Notes: generated by a model not told the origin, from the sequence alone. A stretch of 64,000 bases of DNA from Gammaproteobacteria bacterium (GCA_030147635.1 JASBUZ010000025.1:62001-126000); one strand, 5' to 3'. Positions 31,669 to 41,101 are shown, numbered from the stretch's first letter. Numbers and translations are program-made.

Positions 31669-33099
31669 TTACCGTTCGTAAGAAATGGCCTCAAGCCCAA
31701 TAGGCGCTTCAAGGATCTCAATAAGCTTATTTAGCCTTTGTGTGAGCTCGTGCTCGGAGCTATATTCGAGTTCAAGCTGCAGCGCTTTAGCGTGTTCTAA
31801 GAACTGCGGCGCCTCTTCAAGCTCAAGGTTTACCTCGATCACATTCAAGTAATGCTTATACTTTTGGCTGGCCTCAAGCCTTTCGAAGATAGCATCCAAA
31901 CGCAATCTGAAATCGTGGTTTGGAGCATATTTGAGTTTTTTGTATAGCGTGCTGATTTCATCTAAACACACTAAAGGTTCGTTGCAAGCTAAGTTGACCT
32001 CTAGTCTGCCTAGCATATTTCTAAAGCAGTTGTCTGTGTGAGCCATATCTTCAGCCACATAATAGTTATAAGATGCTTCAAGTAATGTGCGTGCTTGCTC
32101 ATACTTCTGCAAGCCAATATACGCTTCGGCAAAGACGTTATTGCTGTAAGCAATGCCAAGCGGCGTATCAGGCTGTGGTATTTGTTGTAAACAAGCAAGT
32201 GCATCCTCATGCTGTCCGAGTTTGTTATAAACCTGAGCAAGATTCATGAGCATCCGGGAGAGAGGTGCACCTTCCGAGCCCATGATGGCGCACTCAGCAT
32301 AACTCTTGATATGAGATGCACTGGTAGGTGTTTCGGCAAGGATTCTTGCCTGCTCAAAAAATGCTTTTGCTTCTTCATTACGATTTAATCTGAGTGCTGC
32401 GAGACCTGCTTGAATGTGTCCATGGGCTAATACGAGATCACTTTCTTCTGCTTCGCGAAAAAGTTGAATAGCATCTTTGGCACAATCAAGTGCGCCTTGC
32501 ATGTCTCCTGTGCCGCGTTTAACCGCACTTGCAATATATTTCGCAAATCCTGTGACCTCAAATTGTAAGGCAAATTGAATATGCTTTTTAGCCTCTGATT
32601 TGTTTCTTTCAAGAATTAAAATCCAGGCGGCATGTGCACAAGTATCTGAAGCTTTTCTCATTGCACTGGGTGGCATGAGGCCAGATTGTTTGATTTGTAG
32701 CTGGGCGGATAACTCACGGTTAATTCCCTGAATAATAGCCATGGTATCGGGTCGTTCTTCGGAAGTTCTTGCCTGAGTCACATTGGGATTGAGCTGGCTG
32801 TACGTAGCGCTCCAGCCAAAGAACGGAGGAATACTTAGGTTGCTTGCTAAATCTTCAAAAAGTCTTGCCTTGTCATCTTGCTCGTCTTCTTCGAGTAAGT
32901 CGGTGGCATGCTTACACATTTTGGCTGCCAGGCGACGTGCTTTAAGATGGACTTTAAGTGGTGACAGAGGTATTTGATTAGCCTCCTGCCCAATGGTTCG
33001 AATGAGAGTCATAGTTTTTTCACGGTTCTCATCTGTGATTTTTTCAACACCTTTAAAAAGTGTATTTTCTTCTTCCCAGTTAAAGCATGGTTGAAACAT
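31669..33099 (-). CDS. TPR-repeat protein of unknown function
   Basis: The 476-residue soluble protein contains several tetratricopeptide-like helix pairs, for example HIQAGLAALRLNRNEEAKAF, LMNLAQVYNKLGQHEDALAC and FAEAYIGLQKYEQARTLLEA in the middle third. The whole protein is helical, with an LxxLE-rich C-terminus. TPR proteins scaffold protein complexes. In Legionellales some are effectors, but no secretion signal can be proved. A clear ribosome site AAGGA and a good promoter precede it. It is divergent from the papain-like pair. Confidence 0.8.
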   Translation of the reverse strand: MFQPCFNWEEENTLFKGVEKITDENREKTMTLIRTIGQEANQIPLSPLKVHLKARRLAAKMCKHATDLLEEDEQDDKARLFEDLASNLSIPPFFGWSATYSQLNPNVTQARTSEERPDTMAIIQGINRELSAQLQIKQSGLMPPSAMRKASDTCAHAAWILILERNKSEAKKHIQFALQFEVTGFAKYIASAVKRGTGDMQGALDCAKDAIQLFREAEESDLVLAHGHIQAGLAALRLNRNEEAKAFFEQARILAETPTSASHIKSYAECAIMGSEGAPLSRMLMNLAQVYNKLGQHEDALACLQQIPQPDTPLGIAYSNNVFAEAYIGLQKYEQARTLLEASYNYYVAEDMAHTDNCFRNMLGRLEVNLACNEPLVCLDEISTLYKKLKYAPNHDFRLRLDAIFERLEASQKYKHYLNVIEVNLELEEAPQFLEHAKALQLELEYSSEHELTQRLNKLIEILEAPIGLEAISYER

Positions 33100-33136
33100 T
33101 ATAATTCCTTGCTAGTTTAGTTAAGTCAGAGGTGGC

Positions 33137-33164
33137 ATTCTATGGCACGCAAGTACATTGTCAA
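33137..33164 (-). promoter_or_regulatory. promoter of the TPR gene
   Basis: On the minus strand TTGACA (33164-33159), 16 bases and TAGAAT (33142-33137) form a near-consensus promoter about 40 bases before the ATG at 33099. It fires away from the divergent promoter at 33211. Confidence 0.75.
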
Positions 33165-33210
33165 CCGGACAACTTATTTGTTACCTGCACCACATTGATT
33201 TAATTTTGTA

Positions 33211-33239
33211 TTGAAAGATCTGCTTATATCCAGTATAAT
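33211..33239 (+). promoter_or_regulatory. promoter of the papain-like gene at 33265
   Basis: TTGAAA (33211-33216), exactly 17 bases, then perfect TATAAT (33234-33239). The predicted transcript start near 33246 rules out translation starts at 33211 or 33238 and supports the GTG at 33265. Confidence 0.8.
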
Positions 33240-33264
33240 GAGCTTTTATTTTACGGAGAGGTCT

Positions 33265-33981
33265 GTGTTTGAACTAAAATCTCTGACTCGTACAGTACAG
33301 CGTTGGATGAATCCCACGACAGAATCAGTTAAAACAGCTTCTAATCCCCAACCTTCTGAAGACACCTGGGTTTATGTGTGGAATTTAACCTCAGATGGTG
33401 TTGGTCATACTGGGATACAGGTGGGGGATACTTACATGAGTATTCATCCAGGCCGTATCCCTGCTATAGGCCCCACGGTGGTATTTCCCTTGCCTGCAAA
33501 CCTTACATCTAAGTTAACGGAAGATATGGAGTCAGAGGCTGCTGCTTCAAAAAAAGATACTGTCGGCCCAGATAGTTTCAATAGCGGTATTGCTTCTGAT
33601 ACGTCTCTTGACCAAAAAGCGCCTGATCGCACATATAGAGTAGCTGGGCTCGATACAGCTGCTATACGTAAGACCATGAGGCAAGTCGAAGCAGGAGTTG
33701 AGTCTGATAATATCTCATATCAGCTCGTTCCTCGAATTAATGCCCTGAGTTTTTTCAAGGAGTTACCCGCCTATCTTTCTCAAGATCCTGTTGATATGAC
33801 TTTGACGAGAAAGCAGTCTTCTCAGAAGCAACAGGGAGCGGTTTATAACTGTGCTACACTGGTAGGTCATCTTTTGCAAGCAGGAGGCATGCGTCCTGTA
33901 CCCCACTCACGTATCCCTTGGGAACCAACGCCCAATGCGATAGCAGATCACCTTGAAGAGAGTGGATTTAGGTCTACTTGA
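33265..33981 (+). CDS. unrecognised protein, possible permuted NlpC/P60-like papain fold
   Basis: The GTG at 33265 is chosen because GGAGAGG lies just upstream and the promoter ends at 33239. The 238-residue product has His48 in GVGHTGIQVG and, far downstream, Cys196 in VYNCATLVGHLLQAGG. A His-containing GH motif followed late by an NC motif is the order seen in permuted NlpC/P60 (LRAT/YiiX-like) enzymes. No signal peptide is visible. The neighbouring gene shows the same His...Cys layout. The enzyme type and substrate are unknown, and the fold assignment is inference. Confidence 0.7.
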   Translation: MFELKSLTRTVQRWMNPTTESVKTASNPQPSEDTWVYVWNLTSDGVGHTGIQVGDTYMSIHPGRIPAIGPTVVFPLPANLTSKLTEDMESEAAASKKDTVGPDSFNSGIASDTSLDQKAPDRTYRVAGLDTAAIRKTMRQVEAGVESDNISYQLVPRINALSFFKELPAYLSQDPVDMTLTRKQSSQKQQGAVYNCATLVGHLLQAGGMRPVPHSRIPWEPTPNAIADHLEESGFRST

Positions 33982-34035
33982 TAAATAACCATGCACTAGG
34001 CTAAAAGTATCTTAATTTTACTTTATGATAATCTT

Positions 34036-34929
34036 ATGCTCAAATTTGTGGTGCAACCTGCCCGGCTAGCAGCGGGTGCTTTTTTAGCTGCTGTGCTTGG
34101 TAGTGATCAAGTGTATAAAAAAGGGAGAGCCGCACATTCTCCGGCACCAGGAGGCGGACAAGTCTCTCGCGCTTATAAGGCGCAGCTGCAAGCAACAAAC
34201 CAAAACTGTTACCTTGAGGTGTATGTGACTGATACCAATGAAGTAAATGGTCCGGGGCATGTATCGACATCTATGCTTAGGCAACTTCCAGATGGGAGAG
34301 TTGAGATAGCGGCACACACTAGTTATATGCCAGTGCCTGGGGGAGGGGTGGTGAATGCGCCACTGTTCGGTACAATCCCTGTTCCAGCAAAAAATTTCTC
34401 ACCAGAAGAAATTAGAGGAGACGATGTCAGGCATGCGAACAGAATACTACGTATTCCGGTTTCAGAAGAAGAGCTACAAAGAGGGGTGGCAAAGCAGATA
34501 GAAATTGCAAAAGCAGTGTCTGAAGGCCGCTATTTTTATTCAGTCACCGGCGCATTGAGTGGCATAACCCGCGGGATTGCAGCGCTCATATGGGCTTATC
34601 ATGCAAGTGAGCGGGCGATTGTGCAACACCAACAGGAAAAAGGTCTTCGTCCTGAAGTCGATCCAAACGATATGTTACTTCTGCTCGTTGAAGCAGAGGA
34701 GCAGGAGGCTTCTGATGTTTTAAACTGTACGTCTGCTGCAGAAGAAGTCATACGGGAAACCACAGGGTGTATCGCTCTGGAAGGCAGTGTTTTACCGGCG
34801 TCTTTAGGCAGTCGTGTGGCTGAGTTGATTGATGGCGCTGAAGATGTACAAAAGTCGTTGCTGCCATGCGAACCGCCGGAAAAAGTTGACGAAATCACAG
34901 ACCGTTTTAATGGGCTGCCTACAAGTTAA
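34036..34929 (+). CDS. unrecognised protein with His...Cys layout like its neighbour
   Basis: The 297-residue product has a hydrophobic start (VVQPARLAAGAFLAAVLG), His75 in GPGHVSTSML and Cys231 in VLNCTSAAEEV. The GH...NC pattern repeats that of the preceding gene, although overall similarity is low. Between them GLFG-like PLFGTIPVPAKNF and a helical segment occur. No good ribosome site is visible before the ATG, and TATGAT lies only 7-12 bases upstream, so the message may be nearly leaderless or the start may be later. Function is unknown. Confidence 0.65.
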   Translation: MLKFVVQPARLAAGAFLAAVLGSDQVYKKGRAAHSPAPGGGQVSRAYKAQLQATNQNCYLEVYVTDTNEVNGPGHVSTSMLRQLPDGRVEIAAHTSYMPVPGGGVVNAPLFGTIPVPAKNFSPEEIRGDDVRHANRILRIPVSEEELQRGVAKQIEIAKAVSEGRYFYSVTGALSGITRGIAALIWAYHASERAIVQHQQEKGLRPEVDPNDMLLLLVEAEEQEASDVLNCTSAAEEVIRETTGCIALEGSVLPASLGSRVAELIDGAEDVQKSLLPCEPPEKVDEITDRFNGLPTS

Positions 34930-34937
34930 ACCCCAGC

Positions 34938-36905
34938 TTATGCTAAGTCAACGGGATCAACATCCATAGTAAAGCGCACGCCTTTTTGCGCCAAGTGTGA
35001 CGGATAGGTGTCTTGAATGAAGCTGAGTGCCTGATGTAGGAGTGCTCTTTTCGGTGCTTTAATCAGGAGTTGCATATGAAATTGATAGGCTTTTCTTGCA
35101 AGTGGTGCAGGGGCTGGCCCAAGGACTGTAACATCAAGCGCTTGTAGCTGGGTTTTGATGACTACTAAAAAGTGTTTTAAATTAGCCTCGTTCTTGGCAT
35201 AGGCGCGCAGTAGCGCCAGGTGATGATAAGGTGGCCACAAGGCTGCATTGCGAAGTGAGAATAATGCATCTGTAAAAGCCGTGTATCCATACTGAATCAG
35301 CTGGTTTAGCATAGGATTATCTGGGAAGTGGGTTTGGATGAGAACTTCTCCTGGATGACTTGCGCGCCCGGCGCGACCTGAGACTTGAGTAATGAGTTGG
35401 CCAAGGCGCTCAAGGGCACGAAAATCTTGGTTATAAAATCCAGCATCTGCATCCAGTATTACTACCAAAGTTAAATTTGGAAAGTGGTGCCCTTTGGCAA
35501 GCATTTGCGTGCCAATCAAAATTTGTAACTCTCCCGACTCAATTTTAGAAAGAGTCTCGAGCAGTGCTTTGTTTTGTTTGACTTCATCTCGGTCAATGCG
35601 GGCAATTTGAGCTTCTGGGAAGCATTCACTCAAATACTCATGGATGCGTTGGGTGCCCGAGCCAACAGGGACTAAATCTTCACTCTGACAGACCTCGCAC
35701 TGGGTTTTAATAGGCTTTTTAAGGCCGCAATGGTGGCAAATGAGCTGATTTTTTTTGCGATGCAAAGTAAGGTGGCTGTCGCAGGCTCGGCAATCTGCCA
35801 TCCAGCCACAGTCATGACACAGTAAAACGGGTGAAAAGCCACGTCGATTGATAAAAATTAATGCCTGATTGCCCGCTTTAATATGCTTTTCAATGGCATC
35901 CAGGGTTGGCTTTGCGAGGCCTTCGGTGAGGGTTTGTCGACGCATGTCAATCAACTGATAGTGAAGCGGCGTTTGATTTTCAGCTTTTTGAGTCAGCGAC
36001 AAATGGGTATATTTTCTCAATGTGCAGTTATACAAACTCTCGAGGCTTGGTGTGGCCGAGCCTAAGACAATGGGAATCTGAGCCTGTTTTGCACGCACGA
36101 GGGCTGCATCGCGCGCTGAGTAGCGAATGCCTTCTTGTTGCTTAAATGAGCCATCATGCTCTTCGTCAATAATGATTAAGCCAAGGGTTGGCATCGGTGT
36201 GAAGAGTGCTGTTCTGGTACCAATAATGAGCTTAATTTGGTTGGTGCGAGCAAGCTCCCAGGTATCCATACGTGCTTTATCTGAAATATGAGAGTGGAGT
36301 GCGGCAATGGGTACATGAAAGCGTCTCTTGAAGCGCGCCAAAAGTTGTGGTGTGAGGCCAATTTCGGGGACCAGCACCAAGACCTGCTGCTCTTGCTCTA
36401 AAACACGGGCGGCCAGTTGCAGATACACTTCGGTTTTACCACTGCCTGTGACACCATCGAGCACAAAGGCTTGGTAGTGCTCAAGAGAGGCAAGTATCAC
36501 TTGAAATGCTGAGGCTTGTTCGGGGTTGAGCGTCAGTGGTGCTTCAATGGTATCTTTGTGACCAGTCGGTGTCTCAGGTGGTGTGATTGCTTTGCCTTCT
36601 CGGTATTTCTTAGGTAAAGCAAGCGTAAGCACATCGGAAAGTGGCGCATGGTAGTAGCCTGCCATCCAGTGACATAAAGCAAGTATTTTCGAGTCTAAGA
36701 GCGGTGTTTTGTCGATAACCGTATGAATAGGTTTCAGCTTGATATTTGGTATAGGTGTCCCTTGGCCTATGACAATGCCAGTGCGCTCTGATTTGCGAAA
36801 AGGCACAGAAACTCTCACCCCGACAGCAAGCGGTTCATCACTTGGTGCCAAATAGTCGAAGTAATCTCTTTTGGTATTTGGGATACAAACTCGCACAATA
36901 GACAC
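34938..36905 (-). CDS. priA: primosomal protein N' (replication restart helicase PriA)
   Basis: The Walker A GVTGSGKTEVYLQ lies near residue 150, the motif II DEEH is followed by DGSFKQQEG, and a cysteine-rich zinc region (CHDCGW...CRAC...CHHCG...CEVC) is inserted in the helicase core. It reloads DnaB at collapsed forks. The GTG at 36905 is preferred: it gives the family N-terminus SIVRVCIPNTKRDYFDYLAP and starts 4 bases after the upstream gene. A GTG at 36935 would add ten residues inside that gene. Confidence 0.95.
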   Translation of the reverse strand: MSIVRVCIPNTKRDYFDYLAPSDEPLAVGVRVSVPFRKSERTGIVIGQGTPIPNIKLKPIHTVIDKTPLLDSKILALCHWMAGYYHAPLSDVLTLALPKKYREGKAITPPETPTGHKDTIEAPLTLNPEQASAFQVILASLEHYQAFVLDGVTGSGKTEVYLQLAARVLEQEQQVLVLVPEIGLTPQLLARFKRRFHVPIAALHSHISDKARMDTWELARTNQIKLIIGTRTALFTPMPTLGLIIIDEEHDGSFKQQEGIRYSARDAALVRAKQAQIPIVLGSATPSLESLYNCTLRKYTHLSLTQKAENQTPLHYQLIDMRRQTLTEGLAKPTLDAIEKHIKAGNQALIFINRRGFSPVLLCHDCGWMADCRACDSHLTLHRKKNQLICHHCGLKKPIKTQCEVCQSEDLVPVGSGTQRIHEYLSECFPEAQIARIDRDEVKQNKALLETLSKIESGELQILIGTQMLAKGHHFPNLTLVVILDADAGFYNQDFRALERLGQLITQVSGRAGRASHPGEVLIQTHFPDNPMLNQLIQYGYTAFTDALFSLRNAALWPPYHHLALLRAYAKNEANLKHFLVVIKTQLQALDVTVLGPAPAPLARKAYQFHMQLLIKAPKRALLHQALSFIQDTYPSHLAQKGVRFTMDVDPVDLA

Positions 36906-36909
36906 GAGT

Positions 36910-37401
36910 TTATCGCTCCCAAACGTGACTTGCACACTGCCCAGGGGCTGAAAATACTTTAATCACAAGACGTGCAATATGATGTTTTTCAAGCGCGTCT
37001 TGATCAGCTGTTAATTCTTTGATAAACCAGCGTGATAGCTCTTCGATGGTGATATTAGCCAGCGGCATGAGCGTGATATCTTCTTTTAAAAACACCATTT
37101 TTTTATGGTTAAACGTAAAGTAATAATACTCATCGTCTTCATCATAAATTAAGTGAGGTGACTCAGTCGGCATCAAAAAAGTTTGATGCAGCTTTTTACA
37201 CAGCATTTGTACGCGGTCTTTGTAATAGCGGTAGTCGAAAGCGAGGCCATTTTCTTCAATTTGGGTGCTGATAGCTAAATACACATCGTATCGATGTCCA
37301 TGCAAAGGTTCTCGTTCTGTTGCTGAAAAAATGGTGGTATGTCCGGCGGAAAAATTCATGGCAGGTTTTTGTAACTCTACCGTGGTCAAATAGGTGCTCA
37401 T
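36910..37401 (-). CDS. 6-pyruvoyl-tetrahydropterin synthase / QueD family protein with Glu in place of catalytic Cys
   Basis: The family's zinc ligands are visible as FSAGH and LHGH. E. coli QueD has a catalytic Cys four residues before HGH (CGRLHGH). Here the segment reads EREPLHGH and contains no Cys. Members with Glu near this position (PTPS-III type) have been linked to folate synthesis as a bypass of dihydroneopterin aldolase, so a folate role is as likely as queuosine. At 163 residues it is longer than QueD (about 120). It overlaps the MidA gene by 4 bases, and a pteridine-reductase-like gene is close by. Confidence 0.8.
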   Translation of the reverse strand: MSTYLTTVELQKPAMNFSAGHTTIFSATEREPLHGHRYDVYLAISTQIEENGLAFDYRYYKDRVQMLCKKLHQTFLMPTESPHLIYDEDDEYYYFTFNHKKMVFLKEDITLMPLANITIEELSRWFIKELTADQDALEKHHIARLVIKVFSAPGQCASHVWER

Positions 37402-38519
37402 GTGCCCAAACTCGCTCGTTTATCGTGAAATTGAAACCCTATCAAGGGGGAATGAAACCCTTTGCTAAGCCCAATGACTTTAAATAATTCGCCCATTTCG
37501 CTGGGTTGTACCAGTGTTTTTACGGCTTGTTGTGTTTTGATTTGGGCGGATGTATTGCCTGGCTCTGCTTCAAGTAAGCTTAACAAACCGTTTGCCAGTA
37601 AGAAAGAGGCTTGATTGGTATAGCCTGCGACTTCAAAACCTGCTTCAAGTGCACTGTCTGCCACATGAGTAAAATCAACGTGAGCCGTGATATCTTCTTC
37701 TCCCGGATGACTCAGTGGGTTGGGATGTGCTTTGTGTTGATAGTGGCACATTAAGGTCCCTTGCTGCCGGTCAGGATGATAGTATTCATGCTGTGGAAAG
37801 CCATAATCAATCAATAATACGACGCCATGCTCAAGCAAGTTAAAGCAAGCGTCAATCCAGCTTCTAACGAATAAATTAGCTTCCGAGGCATAGGGTGTTA
37901 CATCATGGGTGATGACGTGGTTTACATGTGTGATGAGCTCAGGGTTTTGGCAAGGCTCAAAGCGCTCTTCGAGCGCACCTTGTTCATTAAGCCCAATTAT
38001 ACTTTCAAATATTACTTCACCTGTTTTCAAAAAGCGGTGTATCGGCATTGCATCCAACACTTCATTGGCAAGAATAACCCCTTCAATTGGTGTTTCGGGG
38101 AGGCTCGTGTGCCATTGTACAAGATGTGCTAAATGGGGGATTTTCTCGGTGATTAGCTCTTGTTGCCGCGCTTTTAGCGCGCCACTCACTTCAAGAATGT
38201 GATAGGTGTTTGGTAGAGTTTCTAGCGCTTCCAAATGGGTTAAGACATCTACACAGAGCTGGCCTGTGCCTGCACCAAATTCAAAAATATCGGGTTGCTC
38301 AAGTTCTTTTAGGATGGCTTCACACTGGTTTGCCAATGTATGGCCAAACAAGGGGGTGAGCATAGGTGCTGTAATAAAGTCGCCACAAGCCCCTATGGGG
38401 GAGTTTAATCGGTTATAATAGCCCCATTTAGGCGAATACAGCGCTTGCTGCATGAAGTCGACAAAAGGGATTGGGCCGTGCTCAGTTAAGTGTTCGCGTA
38501 AGTGCTCTATCGGTTGCAT
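37398..38519 (-). CDS. SAM-dependent methyltransferase, MidA/NDUFAF7 family
   Basis: The 373-residue product has the family opening IPFVDFMQQALYSPKWGYY, the SAM motif IFEFGAGTGQLCVDVL and the LLIDYGFPQHEYYHPDR segment. The mitochondrial homologue NDUFAF7 dimethylates an arginine of complex I subunit NDUFS2. Bacterial substrates are not settled. It overlaps the PTPS-family gene by 4 bases and is divergent from the SDR gene. Confidence 0.9.
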   Translation of the reverse strand: MQPIEHLREHLTEHGPIPFVDFMQQALYSPKWGYYNRLNSPIGACGDFITAPMLTPLFGHTLANQCEAILKELEQPDIFEFGAGTGQLCVDVLTHLEALETLPNTYHILEVSGALKARQQELITEKIPHLAHLVQWHTSLPETPIEGVILANEVLDAMPIHRFLKTGEVIFESIIGLNEQGALEERFEPCQNPELITHVNHVITHDVTPYASEANLFVRSWIDACFNLLEHGVVLLIDYGFPQHEYYHPDRQQGTLMCHYQHKAHPNPLSHPGEEDITAHVDFTHVADSALEAGFEVAGYTNQASFLLANGLLSLLEAEPGNTSAQIKTQQAVKTLVQPSEMGELFKVIGLSKGFHSPLIGFQFHDKRASLGT

Positions 38520-38555
38520 AGTAGCTGATTAAATGTTTAAAAAGGGAACAATACC

Positions 38556-39311
38556 GTGAATCGGGACAAGACACAAGTAAGAGGTGTTGCCTTAGTGACT
38601 GGAGCTGCCCGGCGAATTGGCGCAGCAACTGCCAAGGCCTTACATGAAGCTGGTTATGATGTTGCTATTCATTGTCATCAATCCACGCGAGAAGCTGAGG
38701 TTTTAGCCGGTGCTTTGAATGCCAAAAGAGCACAGAGTGCCTGCGTGTTAACGGCTAATCTACGCGTGAAAGCCGAAGCTTTAGCCTTGGTGCAAGCAGC
38801 ACACAGTTGGAAAAGCCGCTTAGATGTTTTAGTGAATAATGCCTCAACTTACATCAAAACACCGCTAGAAGGCTTCGATGAGGCGATTTGGGATGCACTT
38901 TGGATAGTGAATGTGAAAGCACCATTTTGGCTTTCTGAAGCTGCGCGCCAGTTTTTAGCGCAGTCAGAAGATGGTTGTATTGTGAATCTTTCTGATATTC
39001 AAGCAGAAAAACCTCGAGCTAAGTATGCAGTGTATGTGCAAACCAAGGCGGCACTCAATATGCAAACTAAAGCATTAGCACTGGAATATGCACCTAAAAT
39101 TCGTGTCAATGCGGTGGCTCCCGGAGCAACCATTGAGCCTGAAGGGGAGAATGCATTAAGCGCTGATGAAAAGGCGGCTATCCTTACCAAAATTCCACGA
39201 GGATGCTGGGGGACACCTGAAGGGGTTGCGCAAGTAATTCTTGGTTTTGTCATGAATCCACATATTACAGGGCAAATCTTGCGAGTAGATGGCGGGCAGA
39301 GCCTGACTTAA
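38556..39311 (+). CDS. short-chain dehydrogenase of pteridine reductase (FolM/PTR1) type
   Basis: The nucleotide motif is TGAARRIG, the Arg-containing variant typical of pteridine reductases and not the usual TGxxxGIG. NNASTY and the catalytic YVQTK follow, with the RVNAVAPG segment after that. Such enzymes reduce dihydrobiopterin, dihydromonapterin or dihydrofolate with NADPH. The GTG start at 38556 has AAGGGA upstream. It lies about 1.2 kb from a PTPS-family gene, supporting a pterin or folate link. Its end overlaps lpoA tail to tail by 4 bases. Confidence 0.82.
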   Translation: MNRDKTQVRGVALVTGAARRIGAATAKALHEAGYDVAIHCHQSTREAEVLAGALNAKRAQSACVLTANLRVKAEALALVQAAHSWKSRLDVLVNNASTYIKTPLEGFDEAIWDALWIVNVKAPFWLSEAARQFLAQSEDGCIVNLSDIQAEKPRAKYAVYVQTKAALNMQTKALALEYAPKIRVNAVAPGATIEPEGENALSADEKAAILTKIPRGCWGTPEGVAQVILGFVMNPHITGQILRVDGGQSLT

Positions 39312-41101
39312 ATCGGTGTGGCCACCCCTTCTCTGAATTGTCCAAAGGGCAGAATGCGAGAGATACGGTGATCTTGGCTGAGATACAGCGCACCGGTTTG
39401 ATTGTCTGTGCCAAGCGCTGGAAATAATAGCAGTGAATTGAGCTCCGTTCCCAAGGTATAACTATCCATGCCAAGCGCATATAACCTGGTGTAGCTATTA
39501 AACCCTTCTGGCCAGTCACGCTTTCTAGCACCTGGGTTTTTAAAGACCCACGGCATGTCACAGAAAATAATATTATCTAAGTCGCGGTCTGCTATGGTGT
39601 TTTGGGTGCCGGTATATACACTAGAAGTGCCGTAAACAGGTACTTTTCCAGCGTAGTAATAGCGAAGCAGTGGCATAATTTGACGAGCATTAGATGGATA
39701 AGCCAGTAAGAAAATCACATCAAAGTCTTCACGACGTAGCGGCGTGCGCGCCATGGATGGATTTTTAGCAATGGCTTTGAGTTGTCTTTTGCGCTCATCA
39801 TCAGGGATTGCTTGCAGCAGGTTTCGAATGTCTTCATTTAAATTTTCTGTTTCTGCTGGGTCAAAGCGTAAGGTATCGACGAGTTGCCCGCGAGCACCAT
39901 GCCACTCTCGACTAAAGGCCGTGAGGGTTTCATCTCCAAAACTGCCCACAGGTGCAATCACTAAGGCGCGGGATAGGCCTGCTTTACGTGCTTTTATTGC
40001 AACTTGGCGTGCTTCATTAGGAGGAGAGAGGCCAAACTGGAAGGCGTTGTCTTGCGTGCGGCTGTCGACATTATTCAAAAGCAAGGTGGGGACCGGGTGC
40101 TGCATGGCGGCAACCGTTGCTACGTTCACTTTGGAGAGTGGGCCAATGACATAGTCGGCACCATCAGAGATGGCGCGGTGATAAGCTCTTGCTGCTGACA
40201 TTTTATTGGTGTCATAGAAGCGAAGCGTTGTTTTTGTTGTGGCATTCTTGGCTCTGAGTGCTGCCATAAAGCCATCTTGTATTGCGTGCCCTGGGCCTTC
40301 AAGTGGGCCTGATAAGGGGAGTAGTAAAGCGATTTGCTTCGGACTGTTATACAAGTGCCCACTCATAGCTTCAAGGGATTGAGGCAGTAAGGCACGAGCT
40401 GGATGTTTGGGGTATTCTTGCTCCCAGACATGCAGTTTTTCGAGCATTTTATGTGGGTAGGCTGGATTTTTCCGTGCGATTAAAGCAAGCTCTGCCCAAC
40501 CCCGTAAGGAAGAGCCTGCATCAGCTTCGATTGCCAGTGTATTGAGCTCAGCACTGGGTAGTTTAGTGAGGGTGCGCCAAAGCACTCGGCGGTTATTTTC
40601 TCGTGACCCCTCATCCGGCAAGATGGCGTCTAATTCAATCCGCTCATTGATGGCTTCAAGAGGCTTGCCAAGGGCGCGGTAACTGTGCGCCAATGCTTCA
40701 TGAAATTGTGCTTTTTCGTAGGTTGGTAGCTCGCTTGCATGTTGAATGCTAGACAGACGTTTGAGTGCTGATTTCGGGTGTTTTTGAGCCAAGTCAATTT
40801 TTGCAAGCAATAAGGCTTTTTTATCGGCTTGAATCGAGGACTCAGGTTTTATTTGTGCTAGAATGTCTTTGGCTTGTTGCCACTTGCCTTCATCGGTCAG
40901 GCGGCCTGCAGCAAGTAATAGTAAAGCTTGCTTTTCTTCACCGAGATGATTGTTTGCAAGTGCGATGTAGGCATCGGCAGATAAAGTGTAGGGGCTTGCA
41001 ATAGGACGCGCACCAGTTCGCACGACATTCGTGCACTGTGAGAGCAAGCCAAGACAGGCCAAAAGGGCCATGATTTTTAGGTGACGAAAGCGAAACAGCA
41101 T
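39308..41101 (-). CDS. lpoA: penicillin-binding protein activator LpoA (YraM-like lipoprotein)
   Basis: The ATG at 41101 gives a signal peptide ending in the lipobox LLSQC. A reading from 41143 would overlap rsmI. The N-terminal half is helical and TPR-like, and the C-terminal half begins ALLLPLSGPLEGPGHAIQDGF, the periplasmic-binding-protein-like fold of LpoA. In E. coli the lipoprotein reaches through peptidoglycan to activate PBP1a. It is divergent from rsmI, as in E. coli, but yraN, diaA and the BON genes are elsewhere in this window. Confidence 0.9.
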   Translation of the reverse strand: MLFRFRHLKIMALLACLGLLSQCTNVVRTGARPIASPYTLSADAYIALANNHLGEEKQALLLLAAGRLTDEGKWQQAKDILAQIKPESSIQADKKALLLAKIDLAQKHPKSALKRLSSIQHASELPTYEKAQFHEALAHSYRALGKPLEAINERIELDAILPDEGSRENNRRVLWRTLTKLPSAELNTLAIEADAGSSLRGWAELALIARKNPAYPHKMLEKLHVWEQEYPKHPARALLPQSLEAMSGHLYNSPKQIALLLPLSGPLEGPGHAIQDGFMAALRAKNATTKTTLRFYDTNKMSAARAYHRAISDGADYVIGPLSKVNVATVAAMQHPVPTLLLNNVDSRTQDNAFQFGLSPPNEARQVAIKARKAGLSRALVIAPVGSFGDETLTAFSREWHGARGQLVDTLRFDPAETENLNEDIRNLLQAIPDDERKRQLKAIAKNPSMARTPLRREDFDVIFLLAYPSNARQIMPLLRYYYAGKVPVYGTSSVYTGTQNTIADRDLDNIIFCDMPWVFKNPGARKRDWPEGFNSYTRLYALGMDSYTLGTELNSLLLFPALGTDNQTGALYLSQDHRISRILPFGQFREGVATPI

